Below are positions 30,275 to 39,922 of a DNA stretch of 45,200 nucleotides, one piece after another. A program made the position numbers and the translations under genes. The notes under the pieces are model-generated. The model did no database searches. It was not told where the DNA came from and saw only the letters and a list, made by a program, of their open reading frames with translations. Position 1 is the stretch's first letter. Every line of letters starts with the position of its first letter. The stretch is from Frigoribacterium sp. Leaf186. Its GTDB lineage: Bacteria; Actinomycetota; Actinomycetes; Actinomycetales; Microbacteriaceae. The DNA lies in NCBI RefSeq assembly GCF_001423905.1, contig NZ_LMPQ01000010.1, forward strand, positions 368,618 through 413,817. Direction: 5' to 3'.

Positions 30275-31138
30275 GTGACCCACGAACCCCTCGACGAGTC
30301 GCGCCCCGGCACCACCCCCGCCGCCCGCGCCGACGACGTCACCACCGCCTCCTCCCCCGCCGCCCGCGGCTACGACGCACCGACGACGAGCGCCGCCAGA
30401 CCGGGCGCACCCGACGCCTCGTCGGCCCCGACCGAGTCGTCGCCCGCCGGGCTACCGGACGCCGCGACGCCCGACGCCGTGGCCCCCGCCCGCCACGGCA
30501 TCGACGACCCGGCCCTGACCGGCTCGATCGAGACCGTCGACACCACCAAGCACACGCTCGGCGAGAACGTGATGGGCGTCGTGACCGGCGTGTTCCTCGC
30601 GTCGTTCGGGCTGTTCCTGCTGAAGGCCAGCGGGGCGGTCTCGGGCGGCACGGCGGGCCTCGCCCTGCTGACCAGCTACGCCACGGGCTGGACCTTCGGC
30701 GTCCTGTTCGTCCTGGTGAACGTGCCGTTCTTTGCCCTCGCGGTGTGGAAGAAGGGCTGGCCGTTCACCCTGCGCACGGTGCTGACCGTGGTGATGCTGT
30801 CCGCGTTCTCGTACCTGCACCCCCTGATGTTCGACATCGACGGCATCAACCCCGTCTACGGCACCCTCGCCGGCAACCTGCTCGTCGGCGTCGGCCTGCT
30901 GATCCTCTTCCGCCACGGGGCCAGCCTCGGCGGCATCAACATCCTCGCCCTCGTCCTGCAAGAACGGGCCGGGCTGCGCGCCGGCTACGTGCAGATGGGC
31001 TTCGACGTGCTGATCGTCCTGACCTCGCTGACCGTCGTCTCGCCCTGGATCGTCCTGCTCTCGGCCCTCGGCGCCGTCGTGCTCAACCTCGTGCTGGCGA
31101 TGAACCACAAGGCCGGTCGGTACGTCGGCCACACGTGA
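30275..31138 (+). CDS. YitT-family (DUF161) membrane protein
   Basis: 287 aa from GTG 30275 (AGGAT six bases upstream). First ~90 residues are A/P/T/D-rich and disordered. Five to six membrane helices follow: ENVMGVVTGVFLASFGLFLL, GGTAGLALLTSYATGWTFGV, VLFVLVNVPFFALAVW, TVLTVVMLSAFSYLHPLM, NLLVGVGLLILFRHGASLGG, VLIVLTSLTVVSPWIVLLSA. The GAVSGGTAGLALL and HGASLGGINILAL repeats are the YitT hallmark (S/A-x-GG-x2-G twice). Function in the family is unsettled; transport is suggested. No operon partner. Confidence 0.85.
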   Translation: MTHEPLDESRPGTTPAARADDVTTASSPAARGYDAPTTSAARPGAPDASSAPTESSPAGLPDAATPDAVAPARHGIDDPALTGSIETVDTTKHTLGENVMGVVTGVFLASFGLFLLKASGAVSGGTAGLALLTSYATGWTFGVLFVLVNVPFFALAVWKKGWPFTLRTVLTVVMLSAFSYLHPLMFDIDGINPVYGTLAGNLLVGVGLLILFRHGASLGGINILALVLQERAGLRAGYVQMGFDVLIVLTSLTVVSPWIVLLSALGAVVLNLVLAMNHKAGRYVGHT

Positions 31139-31177
31139 TCTCAGGTTTCTGTCAGACTTCCGTGCGCGACCGGTCTG

Positions 31178-31199
31178 TTTGAGGCATTCTCGTCTCAAA
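31178..31199. repeat. Short inverted repeat upstream of the DUF4190 gene
   Basis: TTTGAG at 31178-31183 and CTCAAA at 31194-31199 around a 10-base centre, about 60 bases before the ATG at 31256. AT-rich against its surroundings; could be an operator or a weak hairpin after the YitT gene. Confidence 0.35.
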
Positions 31200-31255
31200 G
31201 CGGTCCATCTCGTCTTGCCTCACGTCACCCGACGTCACCACACCTAGGAGTCCTC

Positions 31256-31525
31256 ATGTCCAACACCGCCATGCCCCAGTCCGCCGGCAGTGCCGCGCGC
31301 TACAACGTCCTCTCGATCGTCGGGTTCATCCTCGCGTTCGTCTTCAGCCTCGCGGGCCTCATCGTCAGCCTGATCGCCCTGTCGCAGATCAAGAAGACCG
31401 GCGAGCGCGGCCACGGCCTCGCCCTCGCCGGCGTGATCCTCAGCGCCGTCTTCATCATCCTGAGCATCGTGTACGTCGTCGCCGTCGTGCCCGCCCTCAT
31501 GAACTCGATGCCGACGACCTACTAG
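31256..31525 (+). CDS. DUF4190-type small membrane protein
   Basis: 89 aa; AGGAG six bases before ATG. Two hydrophobic helices, NVLSIVGFILAFVFSLAGLI and LALAGVILSAVFIILSIVYV, joined by IALSQIKKTGERGHG, which is the DUF4190 pattern (A-x2-lG..li...GhGlAiAGli.g.i). Widespread in actinobacteria, no known role. Followed by a terminator hairpin. Confidence 0.88.
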   Translation: MSNTAMPQSAGSAARYNVLSIVGFILAFVFSLAGLIVSLIALSQIKKTGERGHGLALAGVILSAVFIILSIVYVVAVVPALMNSMPTTY

Positions 31526-31559
31526 TCGTCGAGCCCCGGCACCACAGCCGGGCAGCCGA

Positions 31560-31596
31560 GGAGGCGCGGCGTCTGCAGGGCAGGCACCGCGCCTCC
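31560..31596 (+). terminator. Hairpin of paired GGAGGCGCGG repeats after the DUF4190 gene
   Basis: GGAGGCGCGG (31560-31569) and CCGCGCCTCC (31587-31596) pair perfectly over a 17-base loop, 34 bases after the stop. Same design as the hairpins after rpoC and flhF-like. Confidence 0.6.
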
Positions 31597-31684
31597 TTCG
31601 CGTCCCGGGCGGGCACCCCGGCCGGCACCGGCTCCACCCCGCGAGGGATCACGGGCGTCGGTGGCCTCCGTTAGCGTGACCGCA

Positions 31685-31849
31685 TGCGACGGTGTCTCGG
31701 CGAGGTGGGCGGCACGCGCGTCGTGCCCTCCTCTCCGGGGCTACCCCGGGGCACGCAGATCGACCACGGCACCGCTCCGCCAGCCCGAGACCGCGCTCCG
31801 CGCGGCGAGGGGCCCGCACCGATGCACGAGTCGCCGAGGCACCGCCGCA
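31685..31849 (+). ncRNA. Candidate retron msr-msd RNA upstream of the reverse transcriptase
   Basis: A 19-base inverted repeat, TGCGACGGTGTCTCGGCGA (31685-31703) and TCGCCGAGGCACCGCCGCA (31831-31849), pairs at 17 Watson-Crick positions plus one G.U. It would close a 165-base RNA, the size of retron non-coding RNAs, with a G directly after the 5' arm where the branching guanosine would be. Inside are two stable hairpins: GGCACG/CGTGCC (31711-31727) and CCGGGG-CTA-CCCCGG (31735-31749). The same stretch is an open 92-codon frame (31684-31962), but its codons (CTA, CGA, GCT, CCA, TGT) are unlike neighbouring genes, so RNA is the better reading. Its TGA overlaps the RT GTG, so a coupled leader peptide remains possible. 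The rest of 31597-31958 shows nothing else. Confidence 0.5.
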
Positions 31850-31958
31850 CCCACCCCGACCCCGTCGTCCCCGACGCGGCCGCCCGCGCCACCGGCCGGC
31901 GGACCGCCGACCGGCGAACGGCAGCCGGGCTCGCAGCCGTCGCGCGAACGGCGACCGG

Positions 31959-33329
31959 GTGAGCGGCCCCTCCCCCGCGTCGGCGGCCCTGGCCCGCGAG
32001 CCCGACCCGGGGCCCGACGCCGTGGCCGTCGGCCTCGCCGACGCCCTGCTCGCCGCCGAGTGGACGGTCCGTGGGCTCACGGCCGCGGCCGGCGAGGCGA
32101 TCGACGGGCCGACCCGGTTCTGGCGGCCCCTGGCCCGCGCTCTCGTCCGTGCCCTGCCCCGCGCACCCCACGACGACCCGCGGACCCTCGTCACCCTCAT
32201 CGCCCGCGACCCGGCCTTCGGCGACGCAGTGGCCGACGCGAGGGTGCACGGCCGCCCGCTGCGCATCGTCCACCACGCGCCGGTGACGCAGGAGGCGCGC
32301 TCGGCCGACCCGCGCCTCCTGCGCGTGGGCACCGTGGCCGACGTCGCCCGACTGCTGCACCTGACCGTGGGCGAGCTCGACTGGTTCGCCGACCCCGGTC
32401 GCTGGAACCGCCGCGTCGAACGCGGACCCCTGCAGCACCACCGGTACGAGTGGCGCACCCGCCCCGGACGCACGCCACGGCTGCTCGAGGTGCCCGGCTT
32501 CCGGCTGCGCGACCTGCAGCGCATCGTGCTCGACGAGGTGCTCGCCGCGGTGCCGTTGCACGACGCGGCCCACGGATTCGTCCCGGGGCGAGGCGCGATC
32601 AGCGGTGCCCGCCGACACGTCGGCCGCGAGGTCGTCATCGCCCTCGACCTGACCTCGTTCTTCGCCCGGGTGACCGCCGGGCAGGTGTTCGGCGCGCTGC
32701 GTCGCGAGGGGCTGACCGACGCCGTCGCCCACGTGCTCACCGGGCTGTGCACGAACTCCGTGCCGCCGGGCGTCCTGTCGGGCATGCCCGCCGGCGGCAG
32801 CCCCGAGCAGCGCTCGGCCCTGCGCCACGCGCTCTCGGTCGCCCACCTCGCCCAGGGCGCGCCGACCTCGCCGGCGCTCGCGAACGTCGCCCTGCGACGA
32901 CTCGACTCGCGGCTGGCCGGGTACGCCTGCGCGGCCGGGGCGACCTACACGCGCTACGCCGACGACCTCGCCTTCAGCGGCGACGCGACGCTCGCCGGGC
33001 GAGCCGACGCCTTCGTGCGGGGCGTCGGACGCATCGTCGGCGACGAGGGCCACGAGCTGAACCCGGCGAAGACCCGCGTGCGCGGCGCGGCGACGCGGCA
33101 GGTCGTCACCGGGGTCGTCGTCAACCAGGGCACGAACACGGTGCGCTCCGAGTACGACCGGCTGCGGGCCGTGCTGCACAACGCGGCCCGCACCGGCCTC
33201 GAGGCGCAGAACCGGGCCGGGCACCCCGACTTCGCGGCCCAGCTGTGGGGTCGCATCGGCTGGGTCGAACAGCTCAACCCCGAGCGCGGGGCCCGGCTGC
33301 GCGCCGCGTTCGCGCGCGTCCCCCGGTGA
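31959..33329 (+). CDS. Retron-type reverse transcriptase (myxobacterial Mx162-like group)
   Basis: 456 aa from GTG 31959. Residues ~1-120 are an Ala/Arg-rich extension; LLRVGTVADVARLLHLTVGE, LDWFADPGRWNRR and the HHRYEWRTRPGRTPRLLEVP region give the N-terminal part seen in actinobacterial and myxobacterial retron RTs. Catalytic residues: LDLTSFF (Asp about 230) and YADD at 333-336 (within YTRYADDLAFSG), plus QGAPTSPALAN. Retron-specific traits: an N/S-A-x2-H-like GARRHVG in region X and VTG at 383-385 (RQVVTGVVVN) in region Y. The C-terminal end (WGRIGWVEQLNPERGARLRA) also matches the Mx162 group. GC is as high as in the host genes. No separate effector gene is obvious beside it. Confidence 0.85.
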   Translation: MSGPSPASAALAREPDPGPDAVAVGLADALLAAEWTVRGLTAAAGEAIDGPTRFWRPLARALVRALPRAPHDDPRTLVTLIARDPAFGDAVADARVHGRPLRIVHHAPVTQEARSADPRLLRVGTVADVARLLHLTVGELDWFADPGRWNRRVERGPLQHHRYEWRTRPGRTPRLLEVPGFRLRDLQRIVLDEVLAAVPLHDAAHGFVPGRGAISGARRHVGREVVIALDLTSFFARVTAGQVFGALRREGLTDAVAHVLTGLCTNSVPPGVLSGMPAGGSPEQRSALRHALSVAHLAQGAPTSPALANVALRRLDSRLAGYACAAGATYTRYADDLAFSGDATLAGRADAFVRGVGRIVGDEGHELNPAKTRVRGAATRQVVTGVVVNQGTNTVRSEYDRLRAVLHNAARTGLEAQNRAGHPDFAAQLWGRIGWVEQLNPERGARLRAAFARVPR

Positions 33330-33335
33330 CGCGCG

Positions 33336-33364
33336 CCGCGCCTCCTGACCGGCACCGCGCCTCC
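33336..33364. repeat. Direct tandem copies of CCGCGCCTCCTGAC-type repeat
   Basis: CCGCGCCTCC at 33336-33345 and 33355-33364, each followed by TGAC(C/T)GG, with a degenerate third copy (CCGCGCTTCC) at 33375-33384. Spacing is 19-20 bases. Located just after the RT stop. Confidence 0.7.
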
Positions 33365-33393
33365 TGACTGGCGCCGCGCTTCCGCATGACGAA

Positions 33394-33455
33394 CGCACCG
33401 CGTTCCGTGCAGCGCACCGCGACGAGATCGGGTGCGGTGCACGGAACGCGGTGCG
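33394..33455. terminator. Bidirectional hairpin terminator between RT and flgE
   Basis: 18 perfect pairs (CGCACCGCGTTCCGTGCA at 33394-33411 with its complement at 33438-33455), a G/G mismatch, then six more pairs (CGCACC/GGTGCG) and a 12-base loop. It lies between convergent genes and could end both. Confidence 0.8.
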
Positions 33456-33488
33456 AAGGGTGCGGTGGGCCGCCGCAGCGTCCTGCGA

Positions 33489-34658
33489 CTAGCGCTTGAG
33501 GTTCGTCAGCTCTTGCAGCACCTCGTCCGAGGTGGTGATGATGCGGGCGTTGGCCTGGAAGCCGCGCTGGGCGACGATCAGGTTGGTGAACTCCTGCGAG
33601 AGGTCGACGTTCGACATCTCGAGCGAGCCGCTGGCCAGCGAGCCGATGCCGGGCGAGCCGGGGGCGCCGACCGTCGCGGCACCCGAGTTGGCGGTCGCCC
33701 GGTAGCCCGAGTTGCCCTCCTTCTCGAGGCCGCCGGGGTTGGCGAAGGTGGCGAGGGCGACGCGGCCCAGGGCGACGGTCGACCCGTTGCTGAACTGGCC
33801 CATCAGGGTGCCGTCCTTCGAGAGCGAGAAGCCCTGCAGGGTGCCGGCCGCGCGACCGTTCTGGTCGGTGATCGAGGTCGTGTTGAGCGCAGCGAAGCCG
33901 GTGACGCCCGACAGGTCGACGGTGACGCCGTTGAGGTTGAGTGCCGCCGCGCCGGTCTGCTTGCCGTCGGTGAAGGCGAGCGAGGTCGTGGCCCCGCCAT
34001 TGCCGTCGGTCGCGCTCGCGTCCCAGCCGCCGGTCGTGCGGGTGAAGGTCAGGGTCAGGGTGCGCTCGAGGCCGTTGGCGTCGAAGACCTTCGTGTCGCG
34101 GACGATCTTGTCGCCGACCGCGGACTCGCTCGGCAGGTTGCCGCCGACGGTCGCACTCGAGGTCGCCGAGGCCGGGGCCGCCGCGTTCAGGGGCAGCGTG
34201 ATGTCGCCGAGCGCGCCTCCGTCGTTGATGACGCCGTTGGTCGCCGAGTAACCCTGCACGATCTTGCCGTCGCCCGAGACGAGGCGGCCGTCGGCGTCGA
34301 AGTCGAAGGCGCCGGCCCGCGTGTAGACGGTGTCGTTGCCGAGGCGCGTGACGAAGAAGCCGTCGCCCGAGATCATCAGGTCGGTCGCCTTGCCGGTGGC
34401 CTGCGCCGAGCCCTGCGAGAAGTTGGTCGAGATGCCGGCGACCTGCACGCCGAGGCCGATCTGGGCGGGGTTCGTGCCGCCGATGCCGGTCTGCGGGCCG
34501 CCCGCGCCCTGCGTGATCTGCGACAGCGTGTCCTGGAACTGGGTGGTCGACGACTTGAAGCCGGCGGTGTTGACGTTGGCGATGTTGTTGCCGGTGACGT
34601 CGAGCATCGTCTGGTGCGACCGGAGGCCCGAGATGCCGGAGTAGAGGGAGCGGAGCAT
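33489..34658 (-). CDS. flgE: Flagellar hook protein FlgE
   Basis: 389 aa. N-terminus MLRSLYSGISGLRSHQTMLD then VTGNNIANVNTAGFKSS is the diagnostic rod/hook start; C-terminus with GSLEMSNVDLSQEFTNLIVA and QRGFQANARIITTSDEVLQE is the hook/rod helical end. Central D1-D2 region (beta-rich, T/G/A) has normal length. AAAGG precedes the ATG by eight bases. Last gene of the fliH-flgE unit; convergent with the RT. Gene order in actinobacteria usually continues straight to flbD, which here is 9.0 kb away. Confidence 0.97.
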   Translation of the reverse strand: MLRSLYSGISGLRSHQTMLDVTGNNIANVNTAGFKSSTTQFQDTLSQITQGAGGPQTGIGGTNPAQIGLGVQVAGISTNFSQGSAQATGKATDLMISGDGFFVTRLGNDTVYTRAGAFDFDADGRLVSGDGKIVQGYSATNGVINDGGALGDITLPLNAAAPASATSSATVGGNLPSESAVGDKIVRDTKVFDANGLERTLTLTFTRTTGGWDASATDGNGGATTSLAFTDGKQTGAAALNLNGVTVDLSGVTGFAALNTTSITDQNGRAAGTLQGFSLSKDGTLMGQFSNGSTVALGRVALATFANPGGLEKEGNSGYRATANSGAATVGAPGSPGIGSLASGSLEMSNVDLSQEFTNLIVAQRGFQANARIITTSDEVLQELTNLKR

Positions 34659-34765
34659 GGGTGCTGCCTTTCAGCTGGGGAGAACTCTGGAGGCGCGTCC
34701 TGCGCGGGTGGGTCCGGTCGCGTCCTGCTCCCGGTGTGGTTCGAGGGGTGCTGCTGGTGGTGCTG

Positions 34766-34812
34766 GTGCTGCGGGTGTCGCGGGTGCTGCGGGTGTCGCG
34801 GGTGGTGCGGGT
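34766..34812. repeat. 18-bp tandem repeat in the flgD-flgE gap
   Basis: Two perfect units GTGCTGCGGGTGTCGCGG at 34766-34783 and 34784-34801 followed by a partial third; the preceding 25 bases are also GTGCTG-type low complexity. It fills most of the 158-base gap between flgD stop and flgE start, in a region where other flagellar genes are overlapping. No dyad suggesting a terminator. Confidence 0.75.
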
Positions 34813-34816
34813 CGAG

Positions 34817-35263
34817 TCACGCCTTCGTGGCGGCGATGCCCGAGACGAGATCCAACGCGACCTCCTTCCCGCCGACCGTGACCTTCGGGACGGCCTCGGC
34901 GAACGACACGCTCGTGGCGGTGCCCGTCACCTCGGCGCCGTCGGCGCCCGTGTAGCTGACCTCGCGACCGACGAGGTTCGAGGCGGCGATGCGCATCTGC
35001 AGCGAGAAGTTCTCGTTGGCCGTCGTCGTCTGGGCCGTGACCTGCTCCATCATCGCCAGCTGGGTGGTCTGCGACATCATGGCGTTGGTGTCCATCGGGG
35101 TCGACGGGTCCTGGTTCTTCAGCTGCGTGACGAGCAGCTTCATGAACATCTCGCTGTCCATCGTGTTCGACGTCGAACGGCTCGAGCCGCCCTTCGCGGC
35201 ATTGGCGGCGGCGATCTGGGTCGCGACGTCGACGGTTCCCGATATCTGGTCGATCGAGGGCAT
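34817..35263 (-). CDS. flgD: Hook-capping scaffold protein FlgD (short form)
   Basis: 148 aa, close to the short Gram-positive FlgD and lacking the long C-terminal domains of enteric FlgD (~230). SEMFMKLLVTQLKNQDPSTP then MDTNAMMSQTTQLAMMEQV is the family motif; ASNLVGREVSYTGADGAEVT continues with the conserved 'sLIGk.V' region. It caps the growing hook. GGAG lies five bases before the ATG, 12 bases after the fliK stop. Confidence 0.95.
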   Translation of the reverse strand: MPSIDQISGTVDVATQIAAANAAKGGSSRSTSNTMDSEMFMKLLVTQLKNQDPSTPMDTNAMMSQTTQLAMMEQVTAQTTTANENFSLQMRIAASNLVGREVSYTGADGAEVTGTATSVSFAEAVPKVTVGGKEVALDLVSGIAATKA

Positions 35264-35275
35264 GGGGTCTCCGGT

Positions 35276-37197
<1,922 letters not shown>

Positions 37198-37201
<4 letters not shown>

Positions 37202-37998
37202 GAGGCCACCCCCGCGCTCATCAGCTTCTGCAGGGCCGCGGTCGTCAGGTCGGTCCCCGACGACGCCGCACCCGACGCGCCGGACAGACCCGAGAGACCC
37301 CCGAGGCCCGACAGACCCGACGAGCCCGACAGACCCGAGAGACCGGACAGGCCGGACAGGCCCGACAGCGCCGACGACGCGCTCGACGCCGACGCGGCAC
37401 CCGCCGTCCCCTCGGCCGGCACGATCCGCCTGATGGTGCCGAGGTCGGAGTCCTTGTACCAGTTGTCGACGATCTGCACGTCCTTGCCCGGGCGGGGTGC
37501 GTGCAGCACCTTGCCGTCGCCGAGGTAGATCACGATGTGGCCCTCGCCCTTGGGCACGAGCAGGTCGCCGGGCTTCGCCTCGGCGAGCGACGACACCTCG
37601 GCGCCCATCTTCGCCTGGTCGGGCACGACGCGCGGCATGCTGACGCCGAGGTCCTTGAACACGGTCTGCACGAGGCCCGAGCAGTCCATGCCCGTGCGGT
37701 CCTCGCCGCCGAACACGTAGGGCACCCCGAGGTACTTCTTCGCGGCCTCGACGACGTCCGAGCCGTCGGCACCGCTGCCGCCGGCGACCGATCCGGCCAC
37801 GGCGTCCACGGAGGCGCTGGTCGCCGTCGCGCCCGTGCCGGAGGTCCCGGCGAGGGCGTCGGCGAACGCCGTGGCCGACGTCGTGGACGCGGCGGTGGCC
37901 GTCGCGGTCGTCGCCGCACCGGTCGCTCCCGCGCGCAGCTGGGCGATGGTCGACTGGATGTCCTGGATTCGTGACAGGACCTCGGTCACGGGGCTCAC
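37198..37998 (-). CDS. NlpC/P60 peptidoglycan hydrolase of the flagellar operon
   Basis: 266 aa, GTG start overlapping fliJ. Helical start SPVTEVLSRIQDIQSTIAQL and an A/T-rich linker lead to an NlpC/P60 domain (about 80-190): YLGVPYVFGGEDRTGMDCSG with catalytic C106, GHIVIYLG with H154 and VLHAPRPG with H166, the intact C-H-H triad. The C-terminal ~70 residues are LSGLSG repeats. No secretion signal is visible, so it may leave through the flagellar exporter or by another route. It sits between fliJ and fliK where other bacteria have FlgJ-type or lytic transglycosylase genes and is probably the enzyme that opens the wall for rod or hook assembly. Confidence 0.88.
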
Positions 37999-38453
37999 GC
38001 CGCGCCTCCTGGGTTCTCGGGGTCGGTGCCGGACGGCGAGCCGTCGGGCCGGGGGCGCGAGGCGATCTCGTCGAGCGCGATCTGCTCGTCGCGCAGGTCG
38101 GCGGCCGCCTCGGCCGCCACGTGCACGGCCTCGAGCTTCTCGAGGCCGAGCGCGGCACGGCGGGCCTCGGTGAAGGCCGCCTGTGCGGCGTCGGCGTCGG
38201 CCTGACGCCGCTGCGTGACCGCGTCGAGCTCGGCGAGCATGCCGCGAGACGAGGCCCGCGATGCCGCCAGGGCACTCAGCATCGCCGCGTCGGTGACCTC
38301 GGACGGCTCGTCGGCCAGGGTGCGCTTGGCCCGCATGCGCTCGTCGGCGGCCTCGCGGAGGCGATCGTTGGCGTCGGCGAGGACGGCCCCGGCCTGGTCC
38401 TGCTGGGCGTGCCGCAGCCTCAGCAGGCCGAGCAGCGAGAACGGGCGGGCCAT
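37995..38453 (-). CDS. fliJ: Flagellar export chaperone FliJ
   Basis: 152 aa. Starts MARPFSLLGLLRLRHAQQDQ and is almost entirely helical, charged and Ala-rich (LADANDRLREAADERMRAKR, EKLEAVHVAAEAAADLRDEQ): a two-stranded coiled coil of FliJ length. FliJ docks on the FliI hexamer and escorts substrates to FlhA. Sequence conservation is low in this family, so the call leans on position: ATG overlaps fliI's stop (TGATG). C-terminus carries a repeat copy (38000-38009). Confidence 0.85.
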   Translation of the reverse strand: MARPFSLLGLLRLRHAQQDQAGAVLADANDRLREAADERMRAKRTLADEPSEVTDAAMLSALAASRASSRGMLAELDAVTQRRQADADAAQAAFTEARRAALGLEKLEAVHVAAEAAADLRDEQIALDEIASRPRPDGSPSGTDPENPGGAA

Positions 38454-39922
38454 CAGATCCCTCCGAGGCGCGAGGTCAGCGAGGCCAGGGCGTTCCACGA
38501 GTCGGCCGAGGCCGCGCGGTCGTCCATGCCCTGCTGCAGGAACGCGTCGATGGCGCCCTGGTGGTCGACGGCCGCGTCGACGAGCGGGTTGCTGCCCCGC
38601 TGGTAGGCGCCGACGTCGAGCAGGTCCTGGGCGGCGCGACGCGCGGCCATGACCTTGCGCAGCGTGGTCGCCGCGGCGCGCTGGGGCGGGCTGGTCACCT
38701 TCGACGCGACGCGCGACACCGAGCCGAGGGCGTCGACCGACGGGAAGTGCCCCGTGACGGCGAGCTTCCGGTCGAGCACGACGTGCCCGTCGAGGATGCT
38801 GCGGGCGGCGTCGGCGATCGGCTCGTTGTGGTCGTCGCCGTCGACCAGCACCGTGTAGAGGCCGGTCACCGAGCCGACGCGGTCCGTCCCGGCGCGCTCG
38901 AGCAGGCCGGCCAGCACCGAGAACGTCGACGGCGGGTAGCCCCGGGTCGCGGGCGGTTCGCCGACCGAGAGGCCGATCTCGCGCTGGGCCATCGCCACGC
39001 GCGTGAGCGAGTCCATCATGAGCACGACATCGGCGCCCTGGTCGCGGAACGACTCGGCGATGCGGGTCGCGACGAACGCGGCACGCAGACGCATCAGGGC
39101 GGGCTCGTCGCTCGTCGACACGACGACGATCGAGCGGGCGAGGCCTTCGGGCCCGAGGTCGTCCTCGAGGAACTCCCGCACCTCGCGGCCGCGCTCGCCG
39201 ACGAGGGCGATCACGCTGACCTGGGCGTCCGAGCCGCGGGCGATCATCGACAGCAACGACGACTTGCCGACGCCCGAGCCGGCGAACAGGCCGACGCGCT
39301 GGCCCTTGCCGACCGTGGTCAGGGTGTCGAGCACGCGCACGCCGAGCTGCAGGGGCGTGTCGATGCGGGCGCGGTGCATGGCCGACGGGGTCTCGTGGTC
39401 GAGCGGCACGAGGTCGACCCGGCCGCCGTCGGAGCCGACGAGCGGCCCCTTCCCGTCGATCGGTCGGCCGAGGCCGTCGAGCACGCGCCCGAACAGGCCG
39501 GTGCCGGTCGGGACGAGCAGGGGTCGCCCGGTCGAACGGACGGGCGTGCCCGTGGTGATGCCTGTCAGGCGGCCGAGCGGCATGCAGCGGACGCCGTCGG
39601 GGGTGGTCGCGACGACCTCGGCGAGGTCCGAGCCGGCGTCGGCGCGTCCGTCGCCGACCGAGACGATCTCGCCGACGGCCGCGTCGAGGCCGCGCACGGT
39701 GAGGCCGAGGCCGACGGCCGAGCTGACCCGGCCGACGCGCTGCGGGCGGGACGCGGCACGGGCGGCGGCGAGGCGCGGGGCGACGACGGCCGGCACGCGG
39801 GGGCGACGCGCGTCGACGACGGCGACGCCCGCCGAGGCGGCGACGTCGCCCGTCGCGGTGAGGGCAGCAGACAGGGTGAGGGCGGGAGGCGCGGTGAGGG
39901 CAGGAGGCGCGGTGAGGGTCAC
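38453..39922 (-). CDS. fliI: Flagellum-specific ATPase FliI
   Basis: 489 aa, ~35 longer than usual at the N-terminus. GTG start overlaps fliH (GTGA). Walker A FAGSGVGKSS (about 211-220), DRVGSVTGLYTVLVDGDD, Walker B VVLMMDSLTR, arginine finger region and the FliI/EscN signature PPATRGYPPSTFSVL. It energises export and disperses chaperone complexes. The first residues are LTAPPALTAPPALTL, a peptide duplication created by two GGAGGCGCGG copies (39885-39894, 39903-39912) 18 bases apart. Confidence 0.97.
   Translation of the reverse strand: MTLTAPPALTAPPALTLSAALTATGDVAASAGVAVVDARRPRVPAVVAPRLAAARAASRPQRVGRVSSAVGLGLTVRGLDAAVGEIVSVGDGRADAGSDLAEVVATTPDGVRCMPLGRLTGITTGTPVRSTGRPLLVPTGTGLFGRVLDGLGRPIDGKGPLVGSDGGRVDLVPLDHETPSAMHRARIDTPLQLGVRVLDTLTTVGKGQRVGLFAGSGVGKSSLLSMIARGSDAQVSVIALVGERGREVREFLEDDLGPEGLARSIVVVSTSDEPALMRLRAAFVATRIAESFRDQGADVVLMMDSLTRVAMAQREIGLSVGEPPATRGYPPSTFSVLAGLLERAGTDRVGSVTGLYTVLVDGDDHNEPIADAARSILDGHVVLDRKLAVTGHFPSVDALGSVSRVASKVTSPPQRAAATTLRKVMAARRAAQDLLDVGAYQRGSNPLVDAAVDHQGAIDAFLQQGMDDRAASADSWNALASLTSRLGGI

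Noticed and set aside
31684-31962. 92-codon plus-strand frame directly before the RT, its TGA overlapping the RT GTG
   Set aside because: Codons such as CTA, CGA, TGT and CCA and a lower third-position GC than neighbours; no ribosome site; the region is better explained as a folded RNA. Kept as a minor possibility.
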